Shown here: one piece after another, positions 1 to 9,252 of the stretch
Layout of the letters: the number at the start of each line of letters is the position of its first letter
How positions within the stretch are numbered: the stretch's first letter is position 1
Assembly: GCA_012839475.1 (NCBI GenBank)
Contig: DUNG01000023.1
Span: forward strand, 62,001 to 126,000
DNA length: 64,000 nt
Reading direction: 5' to 3'
Source: Petrimonas sp.
GTDB lineage: Bacteria; Bacteroidota; Bacteroidia; Bacteroidales; Dysgonomonadaceae
Translations under genes and position numbers: made by a program
Notes under the pieces: generated by a model
What the model was told of the DNA's origin: nothing
Databases searched by the model: none
What the model saw: only the letters and a program-made list of their open reading frames with translations

Positions 1-2648
1 TTGCGGCGATGCAGGAGGTTATGCTCCTCGTTGTTGTACTGTAACATCCACACCGGCTTGCCTAGACGGCGCATGGTCATGAACAACTCGATCCCCTGGT
101 ACCAGGGTACCGCTCCATCGTTGTCGTTGTGCATGATGAGCAGGGGGGTATTTATCTTGTCGGCGAAGAAGACCGGCGAGTTCCGCAGGTAGACCTCCAG
201 CGAATCGCTCATGGTGTAGCCTAAGCGGGATTGTGTCTGCTCGTACTGGTACTGGCGACTTCTCCCGGATCCCCACCGGATACCCCCGTAGGCGCTGGTC
301 ATGTTTGAAACGGGTGCACCTGCACCAGCGGCCTTGAACATATCGGTTCGTGTGATTAGGTAGGCCACCTGGTATCCACCCCAACTCTGCCCCTGGATCG
401 CCATGTTTTCCCTATCCACCCAATCGTTCTTGGCGAGGGCTTCTGCCCCGGAGACAATCGCGTTGTAGGCATCTTCACCTGGTTGCCCCACCGTGTAGTG
501 GATATCTGGTGTGAAGACAAGGTACCCGCGACTCACGAAAAACGGGATGTTGACGGTAGATCGACTTGGTGCCGGGGTGAAGTAGCGGTAAAGCTCGTCG
601 GAATGTTGTTCGTAGAAATAGATCATGACCGGGTACTTTTCCGTGGGATCAAAATCTTCCGGCTTGTAGAGGATACCTTCGAGTGGCACGCCGGCATAGG
701 AGATCCACGAGAAGAGCTCTGCTGTACCCCAGTTGTATTGCTCCATCTGCGGGTTGATATCGGTGAGCCTTCTGGAGGTTTTCCACAAGTCGCTCGTCAC
801 ATGTAGGTCGGGCGATGTGTTGAAGTTGCTCTTCTGGTAGACCAGCAGGTCGCTCTCCTTGGCTTTCATCAGGCCAGAGTAGGTAAATCCTTCCATCTTC
901 CTCTTTTGCAAGGGGTTTCGCCCCGACTGCTTGAGGGTATAGTAACCCCACTCTTTGCTCTTGTTGTTGAACGCTGAAAGCAGGAGGAGGTCGCCCTTTT
1001 CGATAAACCGTTTATCGGGATCGGTCTGGACGTACCGGAAGGTGATGGAGTCAGAGCGGCCCGTGTGGGCGGTGATATTCTCGGCCCCCTTCACCCCTTT
1101 TGGATACACCCTCCATAGGTCGAACGCGTCGTAGATAAGGATGTATTCGTCGTTCTCGCCCCAGGCGGCTACCCCGTACGCGCCGGGGGCAGCAGGCACA
1201 TCATTCTTTTCGTTCCAGAAGTTAACGGGAATCTCTCCGGTAAGGCTTCTGATAGAGCGGGAGACGATATCGTACACGAACCACTCCAGCTTATGGCTAT
1301 CCCACCAGTAGAGGTAGGTGCCCCTAGGTGATAACATTGGTCTCGCAAAGAGTGGCTTAGCGACCTCGTGTAGGCTGTTCGTCTCCAGGTCCATTACCCA
1401 TACGTCGTACTTTGCCAAAAGGTCCCACGTGCTCTCTATCAGGTAGGGGAGGTTGGAACTAAGTAGGGCGTAACGGCCGTTCCCCTCGTCTGAAATAGCC
1501 GCGTTGGGCATCGTCTCGTTGGCGATGGCGGTAAAGTGGTTCGGGCGATCCGGGCGGACGATGCCGATGTAGGTGCGGCGCTCTTCACCTCTTAGCTCCT
1601 TCAGTTGTTGGGGCTGAATCAACGGATCCATCCAGTGCCAGATGTCAAGCTTCGCCATCTCGAAGTCAACAATCGTGGTGTCTTTAGGTGGCTGCTTGGG
1701 GGCCGCCCCGATAAGTATTCGCTCGCCGTTCTTGCTGAACGAGGGGGAGGCATACTCGTTAAAGATCCATCCCTCGGGCAAGCCTAATGCAGAACGATCG
1801 GCCAATACGCGGGCGGAATCGCTCTCCACGCTATAGTAACGCAGGTCGTACTCCTTCTGCTCCACCTTGGAGGTGTCGCCCGTGGCAAGGTAGGTGAGCT
1901 GCCCGCCGGGCTCATCGAACACGAGCGACCTGTACTCTTTCTGGTCGCTCGAAATGGTTTTACGCGTATTGTTCACCAGATCGAAAAACTCCACCCGGCG
2001 TACATCGATGCTATCTTTATCGTCCGGTTGGATGATGACCGCGAAGGCATTACCCCACCGGTTGAAAACATGTTCTTTCACGTTGTACAGTGTGTCCTCA
2101 TGCTGACTCACCAGGTCACGCAGGATGACCGCCTTCTTTTCCTTGCTCTCTTTTTGGGCGGTATCTTTTGGCAGGGTGAGGGAGTAGGCGACGTGGTGGC
2201 CCATCTCTCTCGCGGTCCTGTAGGAGGTGATGTCGGGGATTTTGTGGACGGCAAATGAACGGTTATCCACGATCAGCAGCGAGTCCTTGGGTGCCTCCTC
2301 CTTTTTCTTCTTATCGATGCGGGCCTGCCGCCGCTCAGCCAACGGGGCTTTTAACAAGCCTACCACCCACTGCCCATCCCTGGAGAGGGTGTAACGGGTG
2401 ACCCGATCAAAGGTAGCGTTAGGGGTGACCGTGGTAGCTCGTTTGTTCTCTAACCGTTGGATGAGAAGGGCGGTATCGCCCTCTTGCGGGGCAATAAGGG
2501 TGGCCACCACGTTGCCATCGTTGCTGATAGCAGTACTCTGGAGACTTTTCCAACCGTCATACACGGAGTGATCCAACGGTTTTTTCTGGGAGAAAACGAA
2601 GGTAGTTGAAAGTAAGATGCCGATGATTAGGCATATCGGGTTGCGCAT
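1..2648 (-). CDS. Secreted S9-family (prolyl oligopeptidase-like) peptidase, 3' end outside window
   Basis: The frame is open from an ATG at 2648 to the window edge (882 codons), so the stop codon lies outside. The N-terminus is a signal peptide (MRNPICLIIGILLSTTFVFS). The middle resembles the beta-propeller of DPP-IV-type S9 enzymes, and the C-terminal part is an alpha/beta-hydrolase. The serine elbow GQSWGG has its Ser near residue 755, an acid loop HNDNDGAVPW follows, and the catalytic His sits in EEHN near residue 876. All three triad residues are therefore inside the window and only a short tail is missing. It follows aspA by about 20 nt on the same strand, so the two are probably cotranscribed. 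The likely role is periplasmic or surface cleavage of peptides, which fits an amino-acid fermenter. Exact specificity (dipeptidyl or tripeptidyl, Pro preference) cannot be read from the sequence. Confidence 0.9.
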   Translation of the reverse strand, partial: MRNPICLIIGILLSTTFVFSQKKPLDHSVYDGWKSLQSTAISNDGNVVATLIAPQEGDTALLIQRLENKRATTVTPNATFDRVTRYTLSRDGQWVVGLLKAPLAERRQARIDKKKKEEAPKDSLLIVDNRSFAVHKIPDITSYRTAREMGHHVAYSLTLPKDTAQKESKEKKAVILRDLVSQHEDTLYNVKEHVFNRWGNAFAVIIQPDDKDSIDVRRVEFFDLVNNTRKTISSDQKEYRSLVFDEPGGQLTYLATGDTSKVEQKEYDLRYYSVESDSARVLADRSALGLPEGWIFNEYASPSFSKNGERILIGAAPKQPPKDTTIVDFEMAKLDIWHWMDPLIQPQQLKELRGEERRTYIGIVRPDRPNHFTAIANETMPNAAISDEGNGRYALLSSNLPYLIESTWDLLAKYDVWVMDLETNSLHEVAKPLFARPMLSPRGTYLYWWDSHKLEWFVYDIVSRSIRSLTGEIPVNFWNEKNDVPAAPGAYGVAAWGENDEYILIYDAFDLWRVYPKGVKGAENITAHTGRSDSITFRYVQTDPDKRFIEKGDLLLLSAFNNKSKEWGYYTLKQSGRNPLQKRKMEGFTYSGLMKAKESDLLVYQKSNFNTSPDLHVTSDLWKTSRRLTDINPQMEQYNWGTAELFSWISYAGVPLEGILYKPEDFDPTEKYPVMIYFYEQHSDELYRYFTPAPSRSTVNIPFFVSRGYLVFTPDIHYTVGQPGEDAYNAIVSGAEALAKNDWVDRENMAIQGQSWGGYQVAYLITRTDMFKAAGAGAPVSNMTSAYGGIRWGSGRSRQYQYEQTQSRLGYTMSDSLEVYLRNSPVFFADKINTPLLIMHNDNDGAVPWYQGIELFMTMRRLGKPVWMLQYNNEEHNLLHRR

Positions 2649-2669
2649 GCTGAATGGATTTGATGAAAC

Positions 2670-4106
2670 TTAACCCCTCTTTTTGGGTTTGATATTGAGA
2701 TGTACAGGTTTGATCATGTTCTCCGGTGCCAAGATGGTGTCGAGATCTTCTTTCGATAAGATATCGTGCTCCAGGATCAGCTCGTATACACCCCGACCGG
2801 TTTGCATCGCCTCCTTGGCGATAAGGGTGGAGTTCTTATAGCCGATAATGGGATTCAGGGCAGTAACGATACCGATGCTGTTGTGGACGTATTTCTTACA
2901 TACCTCCTCGTTGGCCGTGATACCATCGATGCAGCGTACGCGCAGGGTATCGAACCCGTTCATCAGTAGCTCGGCCGACTCAAAGCAACATTGTGCCATA
3001 ACTGGTTCCATAGCGTTTAACTCAAGTTGCGATGCTTCACCGCTCATGGTTACGCATACATCATTACCGGTTACTTTGTAGGCGATTTGGTTCATCACCT
3101 CTGGAATCACGGGGTTGACCTTCCCCGGCATGATAGACGAGCCCGGCTGCATGGGGGGGAGATTGATCTCGTTGAACCCGCAGCGGGGTCCCGAGGAGAG
3201 TAGGCGAAGGTCGTTGCAGATGATGTTCATCTTGGCGGCCACACGTTTCATGGCGGAGGAGTAGCCGATCATGGCGGAGGTGTCGGAGGTTGCAGCCACA
3301 AGGTCGGGCGACAACTTGAATTCAAAGCCGGTTACCTTGGAGAGAGCAGCAACGCACTTTTCGGCGTAACCGGGTACGGAGCATATCCCTGTCCCAATGG
3401 CGGTAGCCCCCATGTTGACCGTTAGGAGTTCTTTAGCGGCGAACTCAAGGTTGGCTACCTCATCATTCAAGATACTGGCGAAACCGCCGAACGTTTGGCC
3501 CAATGTCATAGGTACCGCGTCTTGCATTTGGGTGCGACCCATCTTGATGACCGAAGCGAACTCTTCCGACTTCTTCTGAAAAGAGATGATTAGTTCCTTG
3601 AAATGTTTTAGCAGCTCTAGGTGGGTATAGTAAAGACCAATCCGAATAGCGGTAGGATACGCGTCGTTGGTCGACTGCGAAAGGTTCACGTGGTCGTTGG
3701 GCGAGCAGTGTTCGTATGCTCCCCGTGGGTAGCCCATGATCTCCAGTGCCCGGTTGGCAATCACCTCGTTGGCATTCATGTTGGTGCTGGTACCCGCGCC
3801 CCCTTGGATCATATCCACCGGGAACTCCCTGTCGTGTTTTCCCTCGATCACTTCGTCGCAAGCATTGAGGATGGCACCAGCCAGTGGGTCGGGCAGCAGT
3901 CCCAGCTCGTGGTTTGCGATGGCTGCCGCCTTCTTCGTGATGCCAAGCCCCTTGATAAACAGCGGGTAATCGTGAAGTTTAAAATGGCTAATGGGAAAGT
4001 TGTTGATGCCACGCAAGGTTTGAATTCCGTATAAGGCATCGTTGGGTACCTCCATGGGACCAATCAGGTCGCTCTCTGTCCGGGTACGTTGAAAATCTTG
4101 TTTCAT
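2670..4106 (-). CDS. aspA: Aspartate ammonia-lyase (class II fumarase/aspartase superfamily)
   Basis: This 478-residue cytosolic enzyme would deaminate aspartate to fumarate and ammonia. The superfamily signature GSSIMPGKVNPV is present, as are the substrate-loop blocks QGGAGTSTNMNANEV and HVNLSQSTND. I chose the ATG at 4106 (MKQDFQRTRTESDLIG) over the longer frame starting at 4253, because the extra 49 residues do not resemble the family and cover the promoter. A Bacteroidota-type promoter ends about 20 nt upstream of this start. The S9 peptidase gene follows after 21 nt. A class II fumarase is the main alternative, but the IQTLRGINNFPIS block looks like aspartase. It would feed amino-acid carbon to fumarate. 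Confidence 0.93.
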   Translation of the reverse strand: MKQDFQRTRTESDLIGPMEVPNDALYGIQTLRGINNFPISHFKLHDYPLFIKGLGITKKAAAIANHELGLLPDPLAGAILNACDEVIEGKHDREFPVDMIQGGAGTSTNMNANEVIANRALEIMGYPRGAYEHCSPNDHVNLSQSTNDAYPTAIRIGLYYTHLELLKHFKELIISFQKKSEEFASVIKMGRTQMQDAVPMTLGQTFGGFASILNDEVANLEFAAKELLTVNMGATAIGTGICSVPGYAEKCVAALSKVTGFEFKLSPDLVAATSDTSAMIGYSSAMKRVAAKMNIICNDLRLLSSGPRCGFNEINLPPMQPGSSIMPGKVNPVIPEVMNQIAYKVTGNDVCVTMSGEASQLELNAMEPVMAQCCFESAELLMNGFDTLRVRCIDGITANEEVCKKYVHNSIGIVTALNPIIGYKNSTLIAKEAMQTGRGVYELILEHDILSKEDLDTILAPENMIKPVHLNIKPKKRG

Positions 4107-4128
4107 ATCGTTACATGTAAAATTTGCC

Positions 4129-4160
4129 CAAAAGTACATGAAAAAACCGCTTTTTACAAA
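4129..4160 (-). promoter_or_regulatory. Bacteroidota-type promoter of aspA
   Basis: On the minus strand TTTG (4160-4157), a 20-nt spacer and TACTTTTG (4136-4129) match the Bacteroidota vegetative consensus of TTTG, about 20 nt, TAnnTTTG. Transcription would begin near 4122, giving a leader of about 16 nt before the ATG at 4106. This supports the shorter start of aspA. Confidence 0.6.
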
Positions 4161-4261
4161 CGCGAGGGAAAAAATAAACTTGTCTACGCGATCAGGATAA
4201 GAAATATGAACGATTTCCCTGTTCTTTACCGGACAAAATAGAGTGTTCATCATTTTTTTGT

Positions 4262-4269
4262 TATTTTTG
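4262..4269 (+). promoter_or_regulatory. Candidate -7 element for the gene at 4292
   Basis: TATTTTTG matches TAnnTTTG and lies 22 nt before the start codon. No good TTG is seen at the expected upstream distance, so the support is only the -7 box. Confidence 0.35.
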
Positions 4270-4291
4270 TTTCACGATAAAATTTGTGTGA

Positions 4292-4888
4292 ATGGATGTT
4301 CTATTGCTATTAAGAAGGAGAAGCGTTTTCGTGTCGGTTAGCGTGCTGTTGTTTTGGCTGTGTGTTATAACGAGTCATGCGCGGTCACTCCCTTTCTCCA
4401 CCGACTCCATCCCTGTGGTGGATGAAGAAGTTACGTTCACGTACCGTTTTGAGGCGGACATTGATAAGAAAGAGTATCTTACCCGCACCTACTTCTTCAT
4501 TGATCGCGAGTTGGATCCTTACAAGGGAGCTTTCTTAAAGCATGCGGAGGATACCGTCGTTTGCCGAGTTACTGACTACCTGGATATTGAATCCAGCATG
4601 CTTTACCTGTTTGGTGTGTATATGACCTACGATTTGGTGTTCGTGTACCGAGACGCCTCCTGTGATCTCTCCATTAACAATATCCAGTTTATGGAGAAGG
4701 GCTATTATGAAAGGCAGCAAGAGTCCCCCCGCAACCTCAATTTAACGATGTTCACCGGGAAAGATATCCTGGTTGACAAAAGGTATACGCAGCTGTTCAA
4801 GCGGGGTGCTTCCGATAAAATTGCTGCAGCCGCGGTCGCACGACTCAATGATGTGGTCGTCAAGCTAGAGGCCTATTTTTCCAACTAA
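4292..4888 (+). CDS. Small secreted protein of unknown function, possibly DUF4468-like
   Basis: The product has 198 residues. After a positively charged start (RRR) comes a hydrophobic segment and a plausible signal-peptidase site near SHA-RSLPF. The mature part has a strand-rich middle (LVFVYRDASCDLSINNIQF) that resembles the beta-rich core of DUF4468 proteins of Bacteroidota. That assignment is tentative, since no catalytic motif is visible. The gene is transcribed away from aspA and converges on the DUF4249 gene, with 93 nt between them. A TATTTTTG -7 element lies at 4262-4269. Export and small size suggest a periplasmic or surface role only. Confidence 0.7.
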   Translation: MDVLLLLRRRSVFVSVSVLLFWLCVITSHARSLPFSTDSIPVVDEEVTFTYRFEADIDKKEYLTRTYFFIDRELDPYKGAFLKHAEDTVVCRVTDYLDIESSMLYLFGVYMTYDLVFVYRDASCDLSINNIQFMEKGYYERQQESPRNLNLTMFTGKDILVDKRYTQLFKRGASDKIAAAAVARLNDVVVKLEAYFSN

Positions 4889-4981
4889 TGCCCGTGAGCT
4901 TCAATTTGGTTTTATGCACGCCGATTGGTTTTTTTTCCCCCTAAAGTTTACACGTTTCAAGGACTTTCTCGTGAGCGACTG

Positions 4982-6076
4982 CTAAGGCTCAATCTCCTCG
5001 AAAGACCATGGCGGTGTCTCGATACGTGCTTTCGTCGGCGCGATAGCACCGACCACACCGATACCGTTCTGCACGTTGCTATAGGTGAGTTCAGGCTCGG
5101 AGATGGTTTGAATTGACTCTCTATCGCTGTCGGGATCGTCATTCCTCCTCTTGTAATAGGGGTATAGCTCGGGTGATACGGCCGTGAAAAGCACCTCTAT
5201 GGGGGGATTGAGAAACAGTTCCTTTTTAACGGGTAAGCCCCACCCTCGCTCCTCGTACGTGATGTGGTAGTAGTAAAAATCGGTCACGGAGAAGTCGAGG
5301 GTGTAGCGGTTATCCCGGAACCGCTTGTTCGAGAAAAGCGCCGAGTCGTATTGCCTCACTCCCTTTAGTTCTGCCCCCTCCGTGATAACATCTTCCACTA
5401 GGCTGTGGCGATGGCTCTCCTCGAATATCGGGTCGTCGTCCGTGTATATGTAAAGGTAGCGGGTGGGTAGGTTGGGGTGCTCCTCGATCTCCTCGGTCAT
5501 AATCCTCGCTTGAAGCAGGAAGTGCTGGTTGAGATTGGGGGCGCTGCCAGATACCTCCATTTTAATCCGCATATTTTGAAACACCTTTCCCTCGGTGGGC
5601 GAGGTGGGTGGATTATTTTTGATGATCGACCTCTCGGTGATGAAGGTGGCGGTGTCCACGCTATGGATAACCGGCGGGACGGGAACGGTGGTCTCTGCCC
5701 AGGCGGTGGGGTACCCCGCCGCGGATGCTTCCACCCGTACCCGGTCGCCCACCTTGGGGTAAACCGTCGAGCGGTACACGCTTGCCAGCGAGGTGGTGTC
5801 TACCCTTACCTTTTGCAACTTCTCCACCTCCACGTTATTGACGAACAGGGTGAGCGAGGCTCCCTCCATCAGGTTCCGGTTGGGGGTGGTGTCGGTGTAG
5901 AGGAAGCTCTTGCTTACCTTGATCTCGATCAGGGAATCGGGCGAGAGGATCCCGTTCATCACGATCTTGGGTACGTACTTTTCCGTGTCGAGCGTGATCA
6001 CCTTCTCGCATGCGGCGGTCAACAGGAGGAATGCCAGTAACAGAAGGGGGTACTTGTTATATTTTGATTGTATCAT
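4982..6076 (-). CDS. DUF4249-family outer-membrane-associated lipoprotein
   Basis: The product has 364 residues with a lipoprotein signal whose lipobox is LTAAC, so it should be anchored in a membrane through the Cys near residue 23. The conserved start of the mature protein (CEKVITLDTEKYVPKIVMNG) and the following beta-rich domain are typical of DUF4249, a family commonly encoded next to TonB-dependent receptors with an STN or carboxypeptidase-like N-terminus. Here it follows such a receptor on the same strand, separated by 222 nt that hold a tandem repeat. It is probably the surface or periplasmic partner of that receptor. Substrate unknown. Confidence 0.88.
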   Translation of the reverse strand: MIQSKYNKYPLLLLAFLLLTAACEKVITLDTEKYVPKIVMNGILSPDSLIEIKVSKSFLYTDTTPNRNLMEGASLTLFVNNVEVEKLQKVRVDTTSLASVYRSTVYPKVGDRVRVEASAAGYPTAWAETTVPVPPVIHSVDTATFITERSIIKNNPPTSPTEGKVFQNMRIKMEVSGSAPNLNQHFLLQARIMTEEIEEHPNLPTRYLYIYTDDDPIFEESHRHSLVEDVITEGAELKGVRQYDSALFSNKRFRDNRYTLDFSVTDFYYYHITYEERGWGLPVKKELFLNPPIEVLFTAVSPELYPYYKRRNDDPDSDRESIQTISEPELTYSNVQNGIGVVGAIAPTKARIETPPWSFEEIEP

Positions 6077-6139
6077 CGTGTTGAAATTTTAATCGTTGTT
6101 TATCAGTTTTTGTTGTTCAAGCGTTATTGATCAATTGCC

Positions 6140-6285
6140 GTTGTTTAATCGCCATTCATTGTTTATCGCTAGTTATGGTTGTTTGTCGTTGTTTAATCGT
6201 CGTTTCATCGTTCATCGTCAACTATCACTGTTTGTCGTTATTTAATCATTGTTTCGCCATTGATCATCAGCCGTTACTATTTGTC
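6140..6285. repeat. Three tandem degenerate repeats of about 49 bp
   Basis: Three successive units run 6140-6187, 6188-6236 and 6237-6285. Each begins with GTTGTTTAATCG or a close variant (GTTATTTAATCAT in the third) and ends with GTTTGTC or ATTTGTC. The middles diverge but keep AT-rich, TCG/TCATCG-rich blocks. A partial unit may precede them (GTTGTTCAAGCG at about 6113). They fill the gap between receptor and DUF4249 genes and show no convincing ORF. Confidence 0.7.
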
Positions 6286-6298
6286 GCTTCCCGTTAAT

Positions 6299-9157
6299 TC
6301 AAAACTTGATCGTGTATGAAAACGAGGGGACGATGGGGAGCAGCGCGAAGCTCTGGTAAACCGGGTAGCTCTTCCGTGGTTGACCGTCTTCCGTGGCCGG
6401 GTTCGGGATGGACTTCTCTCCGGGCAGTATCATGAACGAGTTGTGGTGCGCGTAGAGGTTGTAGACGCTGAAATTCCAGATAGCCGTCCGCCCGTTTTTT
6501 TTATGGCGGTAGTAGTTGAAACTGAGGTCGAGCCGCTGGTAATTGGGCATCTTGTAGTTGTTGCGCTGGTGGAAGTAGTGCCGCTTGTTCCCGTCCATAT
6601 CGGTATACTCTTCCAGCGGGAGGGTAGTCCAGTTACCGGTAGCGTAGACCCACGACAAGCTGAGGTCGAACTTCTGGTTGAACGTGTGCATCAGTACGGT
6701 GTTGATCTTGTGGCGGTTGTCGAACTTCGCCGGGTAGGTTCTCCCCCGGTTAATCTCCCCGTTCGGGAAACGGCGGTTTGCCCACGAGAGGGTGTAGCCC
6801 ACCCATCCCGAGGTGTTACCCAGGCTCTTTTTGGCCATCAGCTCTAAACCGTAGGAGGTGCCGATTCCCTGCGCGATGCGCTCTTCCCACTCGGCGTTAC
6901 CGGCGAGGATACTGGCACCGTCTTTGTACTCTACTTGGTTAACCGATCGTTTGTAGTAGGCCTCCGCCGAAAGGTCGAACCCGCGGTATTTGCCATAGGC
7001 ACCCACCGAGAACTGGTCGGACGAGAGCGGCTTCACGTTCTTGGTAATCGGTACCCACAGGTCGTCGGGAGAGTTGAGGTAGCTGCTCTGCAGCAGGTGC
7101 ACGTACTGGTTCATCTTGCTGTAGGAGGCTTTCAGCGCGAACTCATTTGACCATAGGTAGCGGGCCGATAGGCGGGGTTGCGCGCTCAAGTAAGATTTCC
7201 CCTGGACGAAGAAACCGGACAGGTGCACGCCCACGTTGGCCTTGAAGCGACGGCCAAGCTGCATATCATCTTCGGCGTAAAGTGACACCTCCTGTACCTT
7301 TATACGGCTATCCGCACCGGTGATGGTGTCGCTTCGGCTTTGGCCTCCATCTTCCACCTTCCTGAAAACCCGGCTCTCTTCGGGGCGGAAGTGATGGTGT
7401 AGGAATGCCGTTCCAAAGCGGATCAGGTGGTTGCTGTCGAGCATGTAATCAAAATCCACGCGGTACCCCATGTCCCGGATACCGGAGCGGTATGTCGGTT
7501 TGTACAGCTCGTACGTCGGGCGGTTGGGCATTTCCCCCGTCTCGCTGTTTCCTAACGGGTAACACGCCTCGTCCTCGTTCGATAAGACAATACCGGACTG
7601 GTAACGGCTGTACACCAGGGTGGCGTTCGTGAAGAGCTTGTTGTGGATGGCGTACGCCCAGGTTAACGAGGCCATCCGCGTACCCCATCCCACGTTCAGG
7701 CGTATCGTTTCGATACCGTTGTCGATGCCGAAGGTGGTAGGTTTACCATTGTCATATAGCACCCATCCGTATCGCTGTTCGTTGTCGAAGAGCAACTTGT
7801 CTTTCCCGTCGTACAGGCTCAGGTAGAATCGGCTCCGATCGGACACCTTATGCTGGACTTTCGCGTTGAAGTCGTAAAAATAGTAGGCGAGGCCCAGTTT
7901 CTGATACATAGCGGGGTCTTCCTTTTTACTTTTCCGGTTCATGAAATGCATGGTGGAGCGAGTGATCAAGTCGAGGTAGGTACGCCGAAGCGAGATGGAG
8001 TAAGAGGTCTTGTCCTTGATGATAGGCCCTTGGAGGTTCAGCCGGGAAGAGATCAGCCCGATGGAGCCCGTGCCGCTGAACTTCTTCATATCGCCGTCGT
8101 TCATCCGCACGTCCATCACCGAGGAGAGGCGCCCCCCGTACCGTGCCGGGAAGCTCCCCTTGTAGAACTCCATCGTCTTCACCGCCTCCGGGTTGAACGT
8201 GGAGAAGAGGCCCAGCAGGTGGTGGATGTGGTACAGCGGGTTCCCGTCGACGAGGTATAGGTTCTCGTCCGCGTTACCTCCCCGCACGTATAGTCCTGCC
8301 ATCCCGTCGGTACCCACGGCCACGCCCGGCATCTGCTGGAGCACTTTGACCACGTCGTTCTCGCTCATGAACGAGGGGACGGACTTCAGCGTGGAGGTGT
8401 TCAGGCTTATCTTACCTGTCTCCACGTTTTGCAGTAGGTCATTCAGGTCACCCTCCACCACCAGCTCTTGCAGCCGGGGGGAGGGGAACAGGAAAAAATG
8501 GACCACCGTGTCGTTTGCCGCGTTAAAAGCGTGAACCTCGGCGGTATACCCCACGTAGCTGGGGCGCAGCGCGACCTCACCCGCGGGAAGGGTAAGGCTG
8601 TAGAAGCCGAAGTTGTTGCTGGCCGTTCCTCGCCCCGATAGTTGGTCATACACGTTCGCGGCGATTAGCGACTCGTGCGACTCCCGGTCGTAGATGAACC
8701 CGCTGATGGTGATCGGTTTCGGTCGTTTTTTCAGGATGATATACTGCTCTTGAACCACCGGGAGTACTTCGGTATCATCGAAAATCAGCTTCAGCACGTT
8801 GGCCACCGTTTGGTTCGTGACCTTGAGGGTAACCGGTGGGAACTGGTTTAGCAGCGCCGGGCTGTAGGAGAAGGTGTATCCCGTCTGTTGTTCGATAAGG
8901 CGAAGAACCTCCGTCACCGGCCGTTTCTCCACGCTGAGTGTCACTTTCTCCTCCATTTTTTTCTTGCCGGGCTGTTCTTTCACGTCAAGCTTTTCTTCCG
9001 CGTTCATTTTCCCTTGCTCGCTGAACGACGGCTTTTCTTCCGCGTTCAGGACTTTTTTGACCGACTCGTTCACCGCGCTTTTTTCCTCCCCGTGAAGAGA
9101 CGGGCTCAGCAGGGTCAGCCCGGTGATAACCAATAGTAATAGGGTGTAGCGTTTCAT
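6299..9157 (-). CDS. TonB-dependent receptor with N-terminal STN signalling domain
   Basis: This outer-membrane receptor has 952 residues from the ATG at 9157, where a clear signal peptide starts (MKRYTLLLLVITGLTLLSP). The longer frame from 9256 would add 33 charged residues and bury the signal. In order: signal peptide 1-23, a charged linker of about 48 residues with NAEEK repeated, an STN domain at about 72-146, a carboxypeptidase-regulatory-like beta domain at about 147-236, a plug (VYLRGG-type YVRGGNADENLYLVDG) and a C-terminal barrel ending in an aromatic SYTIKF. The STN domain and the ECF sigma and FecR genes just upstream indicate cell-surface signalling in which the receptor transmits substrate binding to FecR. 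The DUF4249 lipoprotein follows. The substrate cannot be deduced. Confidence 0.93.
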   Translation of the reverse strand: MKRYTLLLLVITGLTLLSPSLHGEEKSAVNESVKKVLNAEEKPSFSEQGKMNAEEKLDVKEQPGKKKMEEKVTLSVEKRPVTEVLRLIEQQTGYTFSYSPALLNQFPPVTLKVTNQTVANVLKLIFDDTEVLPVVQEQYIILKKRPKPITISGFIYDRESHESLIAANVYDQLSGRGTASNNFGFYSLTLPAGEVALRPSYVGYTAEVHAFNAANDTVVHFFLFPSPRLQELVVEGDLNDLLQNVETGKISLNTSTLKSVPSFMSENDVVKVLQQMPGVAVGTDGMAGLYVRGGNADENLYLVDGNPLYHIHHLLGLFSTFNPEAVKTMEFYKGSFPARYGGRLSSVMDVRMNDGDMKKFSGTGSIGLISSRLNLQGPIIKDKTSYSISLRRTYLDLITRSTMHFMNRKSKKEDPAMYQKLGLAYYFYDFNAKVQHKVSDRSRFYLSLYDGKDKLLFDNEQRYGWVLYDNGKPTTFGIDNGIETIRLNVGWGTRMASLTWAYAIHNKLFTNATLVYSRYQSGIVLSNEDEACYPLGNSETGEMPNRPTYELYKPTYRSGIRDMGYRVDFDYMLDSNHLIRFGTAFLHHHFRPEESRVFRKVEDGGQSRSDTITGADSRIKVQEVSLYAEDDMQLGRRFKANVGVHLSGFFVQGKSYLSAQPRLSARYLWSNEFALKASYSKMNQYVHLLQSSYLNSPDDLWVPITKNVKPLSSDQFSVGAYGKYRGFDLSAEAYYKRSVNQVEYKDGASILAGNAEWEERIAQGIGTSYGLELMAKKSLGNTSGWVGYTLSWANRRFPNGEINRGRTYPAKFDNRHKINTVLMHTFNQKFDLSLSWVYATGNWTTLPLEEYTDMDGNKRHYFHQRNNYKMPNYQRLDLSFNYYRHKKNGRTAIWNFSVYNLYAHHNSFMILPGEKSIPNPATEDGQPRKSYPVYQSFALLPIVPSFSYTIKF

Positions 9158-9252
9158 ACGATTATTCCATTCTTTTAATTCATTTACCCGTATGACGCGA
9201 AACAGGGAGAAATCCCTCAACCTGTTGATTTTTTTTCTTGCCGGGGATTTTT

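Noticed and set aside
4107-4253. N-terminal extension of aspartate ammonia-lyase
   Set aside because: The 49 extra residues lie over the promoter and are unlike the family.
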